Assembly (NCBI GenBank): GCA_963082975.1
Contig: OY720350.1
Span: 4,812,597-4,876,596, forward strand
From: Labia minor
Lineage: Eukaryota > Arthropoda > Insecta > Dermaptera > Spongiphoridae
Length of the DNA: 64,000 nucleotides
Direction of reading: 5' to 3'
The translations under genes and the position numbers were made by a program. Below are positions 35,786 to 47,249 of the stretch, one piece after another; within the stretch, counting starts at the first letter, position 1; the number at the start of each line of letters is the position of its first letter. The notes below the pieces were generated by a model. The model searched no databases and had not been told where the DNA came from. It was given only the letters and a program-made list of their open reading frames with translations.

Positions 35786-35834
35786 CCTATGGAGCCTGCA
35801 CGACGTTTCTGAATGACCTTGCTTGGGTCAGTTC
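35786..35834 (-). CDS. Small coding exon (2a) of an unidentified gene
   Basis: A pyrimidine tract and CTACAG precede 49 nt that end before GTAAGTAA, both good splice signals. In the frame left by exon 1a it encodes TDPSKVIQKRRAGSIG with one base taken from exon 1a (G + GA gives Gly). It ends in phase 2, like exon 1b at 16370. The basic QKRR segment could be a nuclear localisation signal. No family was recognised. Confidence 0.6.
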
Positions 35835-35859
35835 CTGTAGAAAAAAAATAAAGATATTA

Positions 35860-36035
35860 TCAAATTGTTAAAGCTTCGGTGGCTGTTACACAACGTTTCG
35901 ATTGCTGCTTCTGCAGTCGCTTGATAACGATTACAGAAGTAGCAATCGAAACGTTGTATTTTTTGTATTTTTTTGAATAAATTTACAATAAAAAATATCA
36001 ATAAGTGGTTTCATTTACAAAATTCCCTTATAAAT
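35860..36035. repeat. RepE copy with 30-bp-arm hairpin
   Basis: A hairpin at 35890-35957 has arms ACAACGTTTCGATTGCTGCT and reverse complement with few mismatches and a loop of about 10 nt. It sits between AAAGCTTCGGTGGCTG and ATTTACAAAATTCCCTTATA, and both flanking blocks recur at 42833-42925. The combination recalls the end of a Penelope-like or other retroelement, but I cannot confirm that. It lies in the intron about 55 nt upstream of the exon 2a acceptor. Confidence 0.55.
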
Positions 36036-36855
36036 ATATTATCTATGATAGTAACATAAATAGTGATCATGTAACAAACAAACAAAATTATCGTTTTAAT
36101 TTAAAGAAAAGTTAAACACTAACTCGTATAATTAATAAAAAATTAATTAATTTATGATAAAAAAAATAATGTATTTTTAATTAATAATAAAATTAATTAT
36201 TTTTAACATGTGATATTTTGAAAAATGAATTTATGATTTCTTTTGAAAGTTTTATTTATATAATAGTTGAATAAAATATGTCAATGAAGTACTACTGTAA
36301 ATAAACAATATTAATTAATACTATTATAAAAATAAATAATTGGATTAGGATTATTTTCATTCGTCTTAAAAACAATCACATTATAATAATATGATATTTG
36401 AAAAAATTTATAAAATAAAAATATTATATTATGAGTATATTAATTATTTGAATATAACCGTCAATTCTTAAATTGTATTAAATGAAAATAGAAAGTTGTT
36501 CTTTAAAAACTGTAATATATGAATAGTTAATAAAATCACTAATAAGAGTTTAATTTTTTTTATCTATTTATTTAAAGCAATTTAAATAAAAACATAAAAT
36601 ATTAATTTATTGTATTTTTAATATATGTTTTTATTTTTTAAATCACATAAAATAAGATATGTTAGTGATGAAAAATTTCATACAATTGTAAATTAATATA
36701 TTTAAATTAAATTAATATTTTTGAAAAGGTATTTTGGTATGATTTTAATCTGGTGGTAAAATAATAACTAAATTAGGGATAAATTATCTAAATGAAGAAA
36801 GTTGTTTGACATATATAGTAGGAGAGTAATCAAGGCCATGATGTTCGGTTTTTAC
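36036..36855. other. No feature seen; AT-rich intron
   Basis: Nearly pure A/T sequence within the presumed intron between exons 1a and 2a. Confidence 0.45.
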
Positions 36856-36886
36856 CTGGAACTGAATGGGTTGTTACAGCAGACAT
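36856..36886 (-). CDS. First coding exon (1a) of an unidentified gene
   Basis: ATG at 36886, directly preceded by an in-frame TAG, encodes MSAVTTHSVP plus one base and is followed by GTAAAA (donor at 36855-36854). The phase-1 end fits exon 2a exactly, giving a continuous peptide of 26 codons plus two bases to the end of exon 2a. The start codon has no other in-frame ATG upstream before the stop. The evidence is splice-signal and phase agreement only. It would be transcribed away from VPS72, about 1.9 kb from its ATG. Confidence 0.5.
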
Positions 36887-36989
36887 CTAGACAAGCACAC
36901 ATACGGTCGAAATCAAAACTCTTTTATAAGATACACAACCGTTTTATTTAAAAAAATGTAATCACATAAATTTGGGATTATTGATTTAA

Positions 36990-37660
36990 AAAAAAAATTA
37001 GAATTTTAAAACTTTTGTTTACAAGAAGAGACAGGCCATATTGGAAAAAAGGGGGTCTTAATTCATGATGAGGATGATAGAGAACGCCACTTTCGGTATT
37101 AGAAATGTCTGTTAAGATAGCAGTAATTATTAAATTCAATATATATATTCATATAATTTATAATAAGAAGATTAAAAATTAAAAGGTATTTAAATTTCAA
37201 ATTAAATTTATTATTAAACTATTTATTCTATTAAAATAGCCAATCTAAAATAAAAAAATTAAAATTGTGAAAGAAAATAAATAAAATAAAATAAATTGTA
37301 TTTTGTATTATTTTTTTAAATTAAACTAATTTAATTTTAATCTAATTATGTGAATTGTTTAATATTAGTATTTTGGATAGACAAGAAACTACTAGAGCTA
37401 CCTAGTGAGAAATGCACTGTGACGTGTATAACGCTCTCTAGCGTTAATATATGTATCCACTAACATAAGTAGAGAATAAGTGTTATTTTTTTAAAAATTA
37501 ATATAAAAAAATTTAAATAATTTTTTAGTAGAAATAAATATATGTATAATGTACCTAAATGTTTATTAATAATATTATGAAAAAAAAATATCTTTAATTA
37601 TTATTATTAGTAAATTAGTATAGTTTTCTATTTATTTTGATATTTTATTATATCTCGTAT
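36990..37660. other. Mostly AT-rich, small mixed patches
   Basis: Mixed sequence at 37020-37110 and 37380-37450 might belong to the promoter of the gene starting at 36886. Nothing firm is seen. Confidence 0.3.
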
Positions 37661-37663
37661 ATA

Positions 37664-38271
37664 CAGTGCCGCCCTAACCACAGGGCTAAATGGGTTATAG
37701 CCCCAGGGCGCAAGCCTTTTGAGGCGGCAATTTTTTATTTGCGATATAGTAAAAATTTATTTTTCATTTTATTAGTTTTTACTTATTTTTAAATTAAAAC
37801 ACTTCTTAAAATATTAAACTGATTTTTATTTCTTTCAAATGTTCTGAAAAACGATAGATTGAGAAGGGCAACACGAAATATGAGTAACACCCTACCGATC
37901 GTACTTTTGTTTCAGTCGCATTTGAACTGTCGGAGCTGTACTGGAGTTAATATAAGACCAGCAATTATATAATAGTTCCGATCAAGTTCTAAGGATTAGA
38001 CTAAAAACTGATCGGAACTGTCATTATTGAGATAATCCCCTCAAATCTGGGTAAACATTTATACCCATCTTTTAAATAAGTGACTTTAAAGAAAGGTTAC
38101 AATAAAGATAACAGTTTATTATAAAAGTAATAAATAGTTTTTTTCTAGTTCTGACACTTTTGTTTTGTATAACTTTTCCGACTCCCATTTGCCATTCTGT
38201 GTATTTTCTTAGGAAGAAGGGCGCATTATTTTTAGTAGCCCATGGGCGCCGAATTCCTTAAGACGGCCCTG
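37664..38271. mobile_element. hAT-type element, 608 bp
   Basis: Ends CAGTGCCGCCCTAACC and, reversed, CAGGGCCGTCTTAAGG, inside a perfect 8-bp duplication CGTATATA (37656-37663 and 38272-38279). The interior is non-coding. It is the only hAT-type copy here whose duplication has AT rather than TA in the centre. Confidence 0.85.
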
Positions 38272-38796
38272 CGTATATATATATAAATTATGTATTATTT
38301 ATCCATTTCATTCCATTATTTATTGTATCTAGTAAATTGTTATTTTGAAGTTTTAAAATATTTTAAATTTATAATATATTTCAAATAAAATATTTTTTAG
38401 AGAAAAATCAAGTTTTTATTTGAATAATAAAAATATAATAATATAAAAATATCGAAATATTTGAATAAAACTATTCAATTATGTAATATATAAAAAAATG
38501 TTTAATCTTTTTATTTAAAATTAATATTTATTTTTGATTTTTAAAAAATAGTATATATTATTTTCAATTTAATTTTAAATTTGGAATAATTTTATTAATA
38601 ACATATTTCTCCGAAAGGAGCGTTAGAATCAACCTTAAAAATTTAAGTCAAATTATTGTTTGTGTTCATTATTTATTTATAATAGAGTATTAAGTAAATA
38701 TATATTTATATGTATTAAGATTGAATTGAAAATATAATAAAAAGTTTGATTTATATGAGTTTAGAATTTTAAATAGATATCAAATTAAACTAAAAA

Positions 38797-41007
38797 ATGG
38801 CACTTGCATCGACACGTGAAAGAAGAGGCAATGCTGGAAATCGTATGGCAAAACTCCTCGATGAGGAGGAGGAAGATGATTTTTATAAAACCACTTATGG
38901 AGGATTTAGTGAAAATGAAAATGATGATGATTATCAGTTAGTATATTAGTTAAATGTAAGGTAATTATATAAACTGGTCATCCTGTCATGGATTTGGATA
39001 AAACTTTACCAGTGGGTTCCTTTATTAATTTCAAATAAACTTTTCTTATGCAATTTTTGCGGGTAGCTTCTAGTTTACGAGATAAAAAGGATTAAAGTTT
39101 GCCAGATTAGTTTATTATGAACCTCAAAATATGTCATTAAGTAATGTTTTATTGACTAATTCATTAATTATTCACTTATTCCTAAAATTGCATATGAAAA
39201 GTTTATTTGGAATTAAAAAAGGAACCCACTGGTAAAGTTTTATCCAAATTCATGACAGGATGACCAGCTTATATAATTACCAAATGTAATTCTAATATTA
39301 TGTATAAACATTTATTTAAATCATTTTTTTTTAAATTTTAAAATAAAATAGACAAGAAGCGGAGGCCCCTGATATTGTCGATTCTGATTTTTCTATTGAT
39401 GAAAATGATGAACCAATATCTGATCAAGAAGACGAGGGTAAAAAACGTAAAAAAGGAATTAATACTAAGGCCTATAAGGTAAATATATCAAAATTAAATA
39501 AATATTTATATTGTTCATGATTTTGTTTTATATTTTAGATCTTTATTTTATAATTATATATATATTTTAGGAGCCAGCTGTTTCGAAAAAAAAGACTGAA
39601 AAAGATAAAGAAAAGTTGATTATTTCTCCAAAACCTAAAGTAACCAAATTGAAATTAAAACGTCGCGATCGGAATCTTTCTGAATCTTATGAGAGGAAAT
39701 CAACACGAAGATCTACTGCAGCTAAATCAGCAGCAACTCAACAAAGAATAAAAGAACGATCAGCTGAAGGCAGAAGAAAACATAAAAGACGACGAACTCT
39801 CGACGATCATATACCAACGCAGGCAGAACGACTTGAGGAAGCGACTTTAACAGAAAAAGAGAATTTAAAATCATTAGAAAAATATCAAAAGTTAGAATTA
39901 GAAAAGAAAAAGTCTAGAAATGTTAAAAAAGTGATTCATGGTCCTGTAATTCGTTATCATTCAACATCCATGCCATTTATTGAAGAGATATCTGAGTGTC
40001 CTATCCAGGTTGATGAAGAAGAAAAAGTAAACCCACATGAAAATTCAGAAGAAAAGTAAGAATAGATAAATCTTCAATACTATTCAAAATCAATTTTCAA
40101 AAAATTATTATTAATTTTTAAAATATTATTATAATGGTTATTAAAACTACATTTCCATATATTTCATTTCAGAAGTGAATCCGTCAACATATTACAACCA
40201 ACTTCACTAGAAAATAAGAATTCAACAGAAAAAGAAGAAAAAATGGAAGTTGATGAAGTAGTTTCAAATATGAATAATGAAAATTTAAAAGTAGAAGAAA
40301 ATATGGACATCGATTCATTAACTGAAGATACCATGAAAAATGTTCAAAATAATGATAATACAGATTCAAATGTTAATGAAATTAGTCTAATTAAACATGA
40401 TAATATTAAAAAAAATAATATAAATGAAGAAAGAATTGAAAGGACGTTTATAACATTTTTTGATGATAGTACATTTAATAGTATATTTTCAAAGAAAAAA
40501 GTCAAACCCCCAAAGAAAGCTTTATGTCCTATAAATAAGTAAGTATATTTCTAAATAAAACCAATAGTCGCATAATTCATGCAATATCCTCATTGATTAT
40601 TATTATACGATATAACTAAACGATCATTAAAAACTTATTTATTTTTTTATAGACAATTTTTAAAATATTAAGAAATCAAAAATGAATTATGCGTCATTAT
40701 TCGGCTTAAATTTTAATAAAGCCTTTGCTAAAATGTTTATTAAATTTCTAGAACGGTTGCTCGATATTTTGATCCTGTAACACAAGTGCCATACAATAAT
40801 ATTACAACATTTCGAATTTTACGTGAAGCTTATTATCACCAGTTAGAATTACGTGGAGATCGTTCCAATCCAATCGTTAACAAATGGCTCGAGTGGCGGC
40901 AGAACTTTAACGATATCAACAAATCGTATTTAATACAACGTGTTAAACAACAAGCTACAACTGGTAGTACTGGAACAATAGTCTCCACTCCAACAACACT
41001 TTCATAA
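38797..41007 (+). CDS. VPS72: VPS72/YL1, SRCAP/Tip60 chromatin-remodelling subunit
   Basis: Five exons: 38797-38936, 39352-39478, 39571-40055, 40173-40538 and 40752-41007, with matching phases and GT/AG ends, give 1374 nt (457 aa). The family protein is a nuclear histone chaperone that binds H2A.Z-H2B and helps SWR1/SRCAP-type complexes deposit H2A.Z. Visible family marks: N-terminal RRGNAGNRMAKLLDEEEEDDF and TTYGGF (residues about 9-37), an acidic stretch with VDSDFSIDE, then the Arg/Lys-rich middle RKSTRRSTAAKS and RRKHKRRR, the block VIHGPVIRYHS, RTFITFFDDSTF (about 341-352), and a C-terminal YL1_C domain (FDPVTQVPYNN, FRILREAY, about 374-400). It is somewhat longer than human VPS72 (364 aa), mostly through an Asn/Glu/Asp-rich insert (about 252-335). 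Exon 1 ends at a weak GTTAGT donor. Intron 1 holds a MITE. The gene converges on CPPED1. Confidence 0.95.
38960..39281. mobile_element. Long-TIR MITE in VPS72 intron 1
   Basis: Near-perfect inverted arms of about 110 bp begin GGTAATTATATAAACTGGTC on the left and, reversed, GGTAATTATATAAGCTGGTC. A perfect AAATGTAA duplication flanks it (38952-38959 and 39282-39289). It fills most of the 415-bp intron (38937-39351) and is the undisturbed relative of the composite at 537-1335. Confidence 0.88.
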
Positions 41008-41009
41008 TA

Positions 41010-41041
<32 letters not shown>

Positions 41042-41304
41042 TCATATATGTATATTTTTAATTTCTTAAATTAGAATAATTTTAAAAAATTTGTAAATTA
41101 GTTTTAAATTTATTTTTTAATCATGTACTATATAAATATAATCTGTGTATATATAAAAATACTATAAACAAATTCTATACAAAAATTAAAATATAGAATT
41201 TAATTTTTCATATATTTTTTTTTTAATTTCAAGAAAATAATAATTGTTTTTTGTTAATATATTATGTTTATTTATTATTTCTCTTAAGAATTGTATGATG
41301 TATT
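41008..41304. other. Short VPS72-CPPED1 convergent spacer
   Basis: A T run of 25 or so bases follows the VPS72 stop directly (41012-41036). The rest is AT-rich and must hold both 3' ends. No canonical AATAAA was seen for VPS72 within it on the plus strand. Confidence 0.5.
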
Positions 41305-41310
41305 TTTATT
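41305..41310 (-). terminator. Poly(A) signal of CPPED1
   Basis: AATAAA on the minus strand begins three bases after the CPPED1 TAG, implying a very short 3' UTR. Confidence 0.6.
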
Positions 41311-41313
41311 AAT

Positions 41314-43896
41314 CTAAAATTCAATCTTTTTGGGAAAATTTTCAAAACTATAATATTCATGTTGAATATCTTCTTCAAATATTTTAACAATTCGTAATCC
41401 GGAATTGTCTGATCCTAATTGAGCACCAATTGCTGAAGTTACAACCACTTCAATGTTATTATAAGTTCCGCCGGCATTTCTGTGATAATGTCCACAAAAT
41501 ATTATTTTTATCCCTAAAAATAAAAATAAAAAATTAATATTTATGAACAAATAAATAATTACATTATGAATAATATTTTATTAAGAAAATTGCTGAGTTT
41601 AGAAGTGTTAAAAATAAAAATTTAATGTAAAACATAAATTTATTAAATAATTTAATATTTTAAATTTAAATTATGTTGATTTGGAGAAGAAAAAAAATGT
41701 AAATGAATTAAAAAGAATGAAACCTGATTCTTCGAAAAGATTTAACCATAATTTTCGTTTTTCTTTTGGTATTGAAAAATATGGTGGTTCAGTATCTTCA
41801 TCAATATGTTTAGTAAACCATGGTATATGTTGAAATAGCACAATACGTTTAATTTTTTTAATTTTACAATCTGAACAAATTGCACGAATCCATGCTTCGT
41901 GTTCTTCAGATTCAGGCTTACAATTATCGTCGTTTGCCCAATATTGACTGTTCACTACAATAAAATAAACTCCTCCACACCAAAAACTATAATAATCTTG
42001 TCCAAATGTTTGGCGATAACTGAAAAAAAATAAATGCAAAATTGTAAAATAAACTTAATTATATTCTTTATAAAAAATAAATACCTATATTTTATAATTC
42101 CCAATTACCGATTTTGATAATATTTATGTTGAATTGATTTTTAAATTACTTTTATTTAAAATTTTGTATTATTTTTTTTATCCTAATATTGTTATACAAT
42201 AATATAGTGTACATATACATTCAAATATTCACAGTGAAAAATATATATATTTAATATGTTTAAATAAATTATTTGAAGGACAGACTATAATTTCAATAAT
42301 TTCTATTCATTATCTAAGTCTGATTTTATATATTTCAGCACTCTATTAATAGGAATCTAATAATCCCAGACATTACTATTAAGCTACTAAGTTAACTACA
42401 AAGGCATTAAGAGCTTTGAAAATAATTAATGTTATGTAATTATCTATCAATATATTTATATAATTCATTATGATGGTAAAAAATATAGTCCTGTAAATAA
42501 ATAATAAATAATTTATTATTTAAAAACTATATTATATAGGAGAATGCCCATTACAGCAGAATTATATTTTAGGAACAATAAGAACAGATATTAGAAAAGA
42601 ATTATTTAACAAAATCATCGATAAATAACTGACTTTCTCGAAATAAAAGTTTAATGTCAACTTGAGTTTATTTTTGCATCTAAACAAATTGCTAATTAAT
42701 AAAACGTTTAAATAGATGTTTTAATGCAAATAAAAAGGTTTAATGACATCTATACACCTTATAACCCAGCATATTTAGTCAATAAAATAATGTGATTTGA
42801 TTATCCAGGGTTTTCAATATATAATTTTAATTTATAAGGGAATTTTGTAAATAAAACCACCTATTGATATATTTTATTTGCAAAATTCCCTTATAAATAA
42901 AAACAGCCACCTAAGCTTTAATAATTTTAATTTTATATTTAATTTCTCATAGAAAGTTAAAAAGATGTAATATAAAAAAAATTTTAAAAACAACAAATTT
43001 TTATATTTTATTTTTTTTATTGCTATGATTTAAAATAAAATTATATAAAAATCATATCATTTCATATCTTACTTTATCTGTTCAAATTTTAAATTTTTTC
43101 ATTGTTTGTCAGCTGATGTTTATTTGTTATAGGTAAATATATTGTTAAAATAACAAAATAAATCATGACAATTATAATAGACCTAATTGAAGGAAAATGA
43201 ATATGAATATGAAAATATTATTGTCTAATAACCTTATAGAATTATGCTATAAGCTATTATAATTATATTTGTATGTAACACATCTATTGAATAGTAAATA
43301 AAAATGTAACAATTAATTACTATTAGGAGAAAGCTTACAGGGCAATATCTTTACTGTTTGGTTCATTTCCAACATCATGATTACCACAGACACAAAGGAT
43401 TGGAATATCAGGATGAACTTGTGAAAAAATATCAATGAATGTTTTGATTTGTTCTTTACGTACATCAGGTTGGTCTAATAAAAAAGCATTCTAAAATTAA
43501 AACAATATCAATTCAATTTGAAATAGATTATTGAATTTACTTGGAAAGGCATTAACAAGATCTCCACAAATAATAAAAAATCTGGGACGTGGCGATAAAT
43601 CATTAATCACTTGAACTGCTTTTTTGGCAAGTTGAATTTCAGCATCCCAATTGATAATATCTGGATTTTTTAACATTTGTATTAAACCAAATTGTGGATC
43701 ACTACCTTGAATAAAGTGAAAATTTCCTTTCCATGTCTTTTCGTCTAAAAGAAAGAAATACAAATTTGATTTAAAAAAAATATTATAATATTATATCTAT
43801 TTATTATATGTATATATAAAATAAATTTATATAATATATGTACAAACCATCTTTTATAGGAACAAGTTTATCCATTTTATTAAATTTAAGATCCAT
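41314..43896 (-). CDS. CPPED1: CPPED1, calcineurin-like metallophosphatase
   Basis: Five minus-strand exons: 43896-43848, 43744-43541, 43474-43339, 42019-41724 and 41513-41314, total 885 nt (294 aa; human protein 314 aa). The family is a cytosolic Ser/Thr metallophosphatase (CSTP1), reported in mammals to dephosphorylate Akt. Metallophosphoesterase motifs are in order and intact: GSDPQFG (about 30-36), CGDLVNAFP (76-84), CGNHDVGN (114-121), FQHIPWF (192-198) and [12 protein letters not shown] (235-246), providing the two-metal centre and catalytic His/Asp pair. Family signatures YYSFWCGGV and SAIGAQLG are also present. In exon 3 the first AG (before AATGC) would break the frame; the second AG, just before ACCAACC, gives AFPNQPDVR and restores it. 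Intron 3 is 1.3 kb and carries RepE pieces. Divergent from Amphiphysin. Confidence 0.95.
42833..42925. repeat. RepE pieces in CPPED1 intron 3
   Basis: ATAAGGGAATTTTGTAAATA and its inverted partner CAAAATTCCCTTATAAAT lie close together, followed by ACAGCCACCTAAGCTTTAAT. All three match parts of 35860-36035. The hairpin of that copy is missing here. Confidence 0.6.
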
Positions 43897-44727
43897 TTTT
43901 TAATCTTTTTTTTGTTTTTTTATGTTAATATAAAATATAACCTCTTATAAAGTTTATAAAATATAAAAAATAGTTTGAAAAAGAATCTAGAAATTATTTA
44001 TATTAATTTAACAATAAATAATTATCATTATCTTTATTTCATATCACTTATGGAATAGTTCACATTTTATTTACAAAATATAAATCATATCCCTACAGAG
44101 ATTTATAAGAATTTAGTAAGATTATATAAATATTATATCCCTCCTACTATTATTATTAATACTACAATATAATGATAAAAACATTAACTTGTTAATTACT
44201 ATGAAATAAGCAAAGTGTACTCCCCAGACAATTCATAAGATAAACAAAAAATTTGATTATCGCGCAAACTATGAAACTCAAATATTTGAAAATATTTTAA
44301 TAATTTTAATAAATTCTTTGAATATTTATAGTCTAAAATTGTAATGCTAAAGTAGTATTTTAATATAAATAAATAAAAAGTACATTAATATTTCTTTAAT
44401 AATTCACTTGAGCACAAATACAATTCAATTCACTATCCATCAATATATCACATATATAAGTTGTGTTTAATTTCATTTATTTGTATTAATTGATTTGTTG
44501 ATTTACAATTACTTTATGTCCAGTTGTATGATAATTGTCATCTGTTGTTGGACTACGGCACAATAGTATTAGTAAATTGGACCCAACCCCTCAGTATTTT
44601 GGCGATAACTCTGCAACAGGTTGTATGATTTTTATAATTTTCGTTGCGTAATCGAACTCTGAATGCTTCGAATTCGTCAAACCCGTTAACCGATGGAAAA
44701 AATAGCAGCTATCTTAATATTTTAATA
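43897..44727. other. CPPED1 upstream region, AT-rich
   Basis: Contains a balanced stretch at 44510-44710 (for example GTTGGACTACGGCACAATAG). No promoter motif can be named with confidence. Confidence 0.3.
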
Positions 44728-44928
44728 TTATAGATTACAGTAAAAAATAGAAAATATATTAAAAATAATTATTTTTTCTAGCGGTCCATCACAACTGGAT
44801 ATAATCATTGGTTCAAATAATTTGTTTTCCATAGTCAGTTCAAGTCTCAATTGTGTCTTTTTTGTCTTAATGAGCATCTCTCGAGGTGCATACTCAGGTA
44901 TTTTACTTTTTATTTGGTAAAACGACAT
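44728..44928 (-). CDS. Unsupported small ORF, possible exon or relic
   Basis: An ATG-initiated 66-codon frame whose first 50 codons have protein-like composition (SKIPEYAPREMLIKTKKTQL then RLELTMENKLFEPMII), unlike the A/T-run frames around it. I recognise no family, see no donor before the frame becomes AT-biased, and cannot exclude chance. It lies between the divergent CPPED1 and Amphiphysin starts. Confidence 0.2.
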   Translation of the reverse strand: MSFYQIKSKIPEYAPREMLIKTKKTQLRLELTMENKLFEPMIISSCDGPLEKIIIFNIFSIFYCNL

Positions 44929-44939
44929 TGATTAGCTGA

Positions 44940-47100
44940 AGTATTACAAGAAGTGTAACCGGGTCTAATTTATATTTTTATTTTTAACTGACTTTCCAAT
45001 ACAATGAAAATGAAATTCTGAAAATATGGTTTATTATTTTATTTTATCGTTTCAAATAAAATGACATATAAATTTTCTTAAGCTCGATTTATATTTTACA
45101 TTTTAAAACACAACTATAAGATTTTTTTTATTATTTTCAATTAAATTTTTCGGAAAAACTTGTTTGCCTTTAAGACAATTAATAAATTTATTATTAAATT
45201 TTAATAAGTTAAATAATTTAAATGAGAAATTCTTAAAAGATAACTCACAGGTTAGTATGTAATGTATGTTTATTGTTTTTTAATTTCATTCTGTAATAAT
45301 GGCTGTGTGGCGTGGTCAGTGACTTTGGAGAACAACAATAGATTCATGATATTTAAAAATAATTTTTTTTTTATTAAATTATTTTCAAGTAAGTATCTCT
45401 ATAAGTGTTAATATATAACTAGATGTATGAATTTGAGTTTTATTTTTTGAACTTTACAATAAGATTATAAATTATAAATAAATTTCTCATTTTCTTATAC
45501 TAAAAAAAATAATAATAATTAAGTTAATTTTAAGATAAAACATCCATGAAACAGTTTATTTAGGTACTGATCCAATTTAATGTTATTATAACGCAACCCT
45601 AGTCGTTATTGGATGCGGACTATTGAAAAAAGTATCTTTATTATAATATGAAAAAAAAAAAAAAAAAAATTATCTAATTTTAATATACATAATAAATATT
45701 TAATTGAACAGTTATCAGTTTTTAATCTTTTTATGCTCAAATAAATAAAATTTTTAAATTAAATTTATCTTTTATTGTTTGAATTTATAAATAATTTTTT
45801 TATATCAAATAGTTATAAATAAAATTTTAATTTATGATATTTTTGTGAAAATTAAAATGAGATTATCAGTTAAGTACCTGTATTAAATTTAATAATAATA
45901 TATATTATAAACCTTATGTGTGTTGAAATTATTCAGCTATCATTTAAATTGTGTGGGGGATTATTATTATTATATAAATATTTTTCTAATGTTTATTTAA
46001 AAGATTTGAAATTTGAAAGTATTTCAGAAGTGATGAAATAGTTCCAAATATGAATAATCCAAATTTAAAAGTAGCAATTATAGATATACATTTATAAATT
46101 CAATAAAAATTGTATCTAACAATATATTTGTTGATTTAAATTTAATTTACTATTTCAATTGTCATACAATAATAAATGATAAGATGAAATTATTTATCAA
46201 GATATTCATATAATTCATTATAATTGTTAATTATTTAATTCCAATGATCCTTTGAATCTATCATTTTGATTGTTTATACATATTTAATTTAGGAAAAAAA
46301 ATCATTAATTTACCCAAGATTCTAAATTTTAAATATTTTTTTAATAAGATTTTTAGAACGAAAATTTGAAAATTATATATTTTTTTTTTGTATAAAAATA
46401 TATTCCACAATGATAAAATCAGTAGTAATAAATCGATTTAATAACACTAAATATTTATTATTACACTTTATAGTGCAATTCTTTCTAACTCTGGATTATA
46501 TAGATTTACTTCAGGTAAAAAAAAACTTATTTCAAATATCTTTTGTATTTTATTCCTTGATAATAAATAAAATTTCTTAAAAATAAATAAATTAATAAAT
46601 AACTGGATACAATTCACTAAAATAATTCTAAATTTTATACAAGTTATAATTATAATATTGATCTGATGTAAATTAAATAATTATTTATATTTTGTAATTG
46701 GAATTTTGAAATTTCCTTGTATAAACACTTTTTTATATATATTTTTAATAGAATTCAAATTTAAAGATAATATAGATAAACATTAAAACAAATTATATAT
46801 TTTTTTGAGCATATTTATAATATACAATAGAAAATTATTTTATATATAAATATAATTTAAAATTATTCTTTAAAGAAGGTAATATACAGATTTTATTGAA
46901 TATGTTACAAAAAACCAAAAATATTTTTACTATCACTATTATATATTATATTCTATATATAAATTTTATTATTATTAAACTTTTTTAAATAAATTCATTT
47001 TCATGTTTTATTTTAATAATTTTCAATATTTCTTTTTTATTAATTAATAAATTTAACTGACAATTTGTTAATAAGTTTGACAGATAGCTTGATATTTGAA
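44940..47100. other. No feature seen; AT-rich intergenic
   Basis: Poly-A run near 45650 and A/T tracts. No exon, repeat family or island recognised until the Amphiphysin leader. Confidence 0.45.
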
Positions 47101-47112
47101 TTATATTAGTTA

Positions 47113-47249
47113 GGCCGCCTAGTAGTAGAGAGCGTGATTGTCGATTGACACGAGGAACACCGATCATGAACCGTCGCCGTGAGTGGCTCAAGTTCGAACA
47201 CCGAAACGTCCACCACGGACCAGACCAGATTGGATTAAGTTTCGTCAAG
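47113..47249 (+). promoter_or_regulatory. Amphiphysin 5' leader (in-frame upstream ATG)
   Basis: Composition becomes balanced from about 47113. A second ATG at 47166 (ATGAACCGTCGCCG) is in frame with the main start at 47250 and no stop intervenes. It would add 28 residues (MNRRREWLKFEHRN, then VHHGPDQIGLSFVK). The transcription start is not visible. Confidence 0.5.

Noticed and set aside
35890-35957. Hairpin considered as a hammerhead ribozyme
   Set aside because: GAAAC is present, but the CTGATGA core is not (CTTGATAACG instead), so a functional hammerhead is not supported.
43493-43500. First AG (TTTTAG before AATGC) as the CPPED1 exon 3 acceptor
   Set aside because: It would put exon 3 out of frame with exon 2; the next AG (exon start 43474) restores frame and family alignment.
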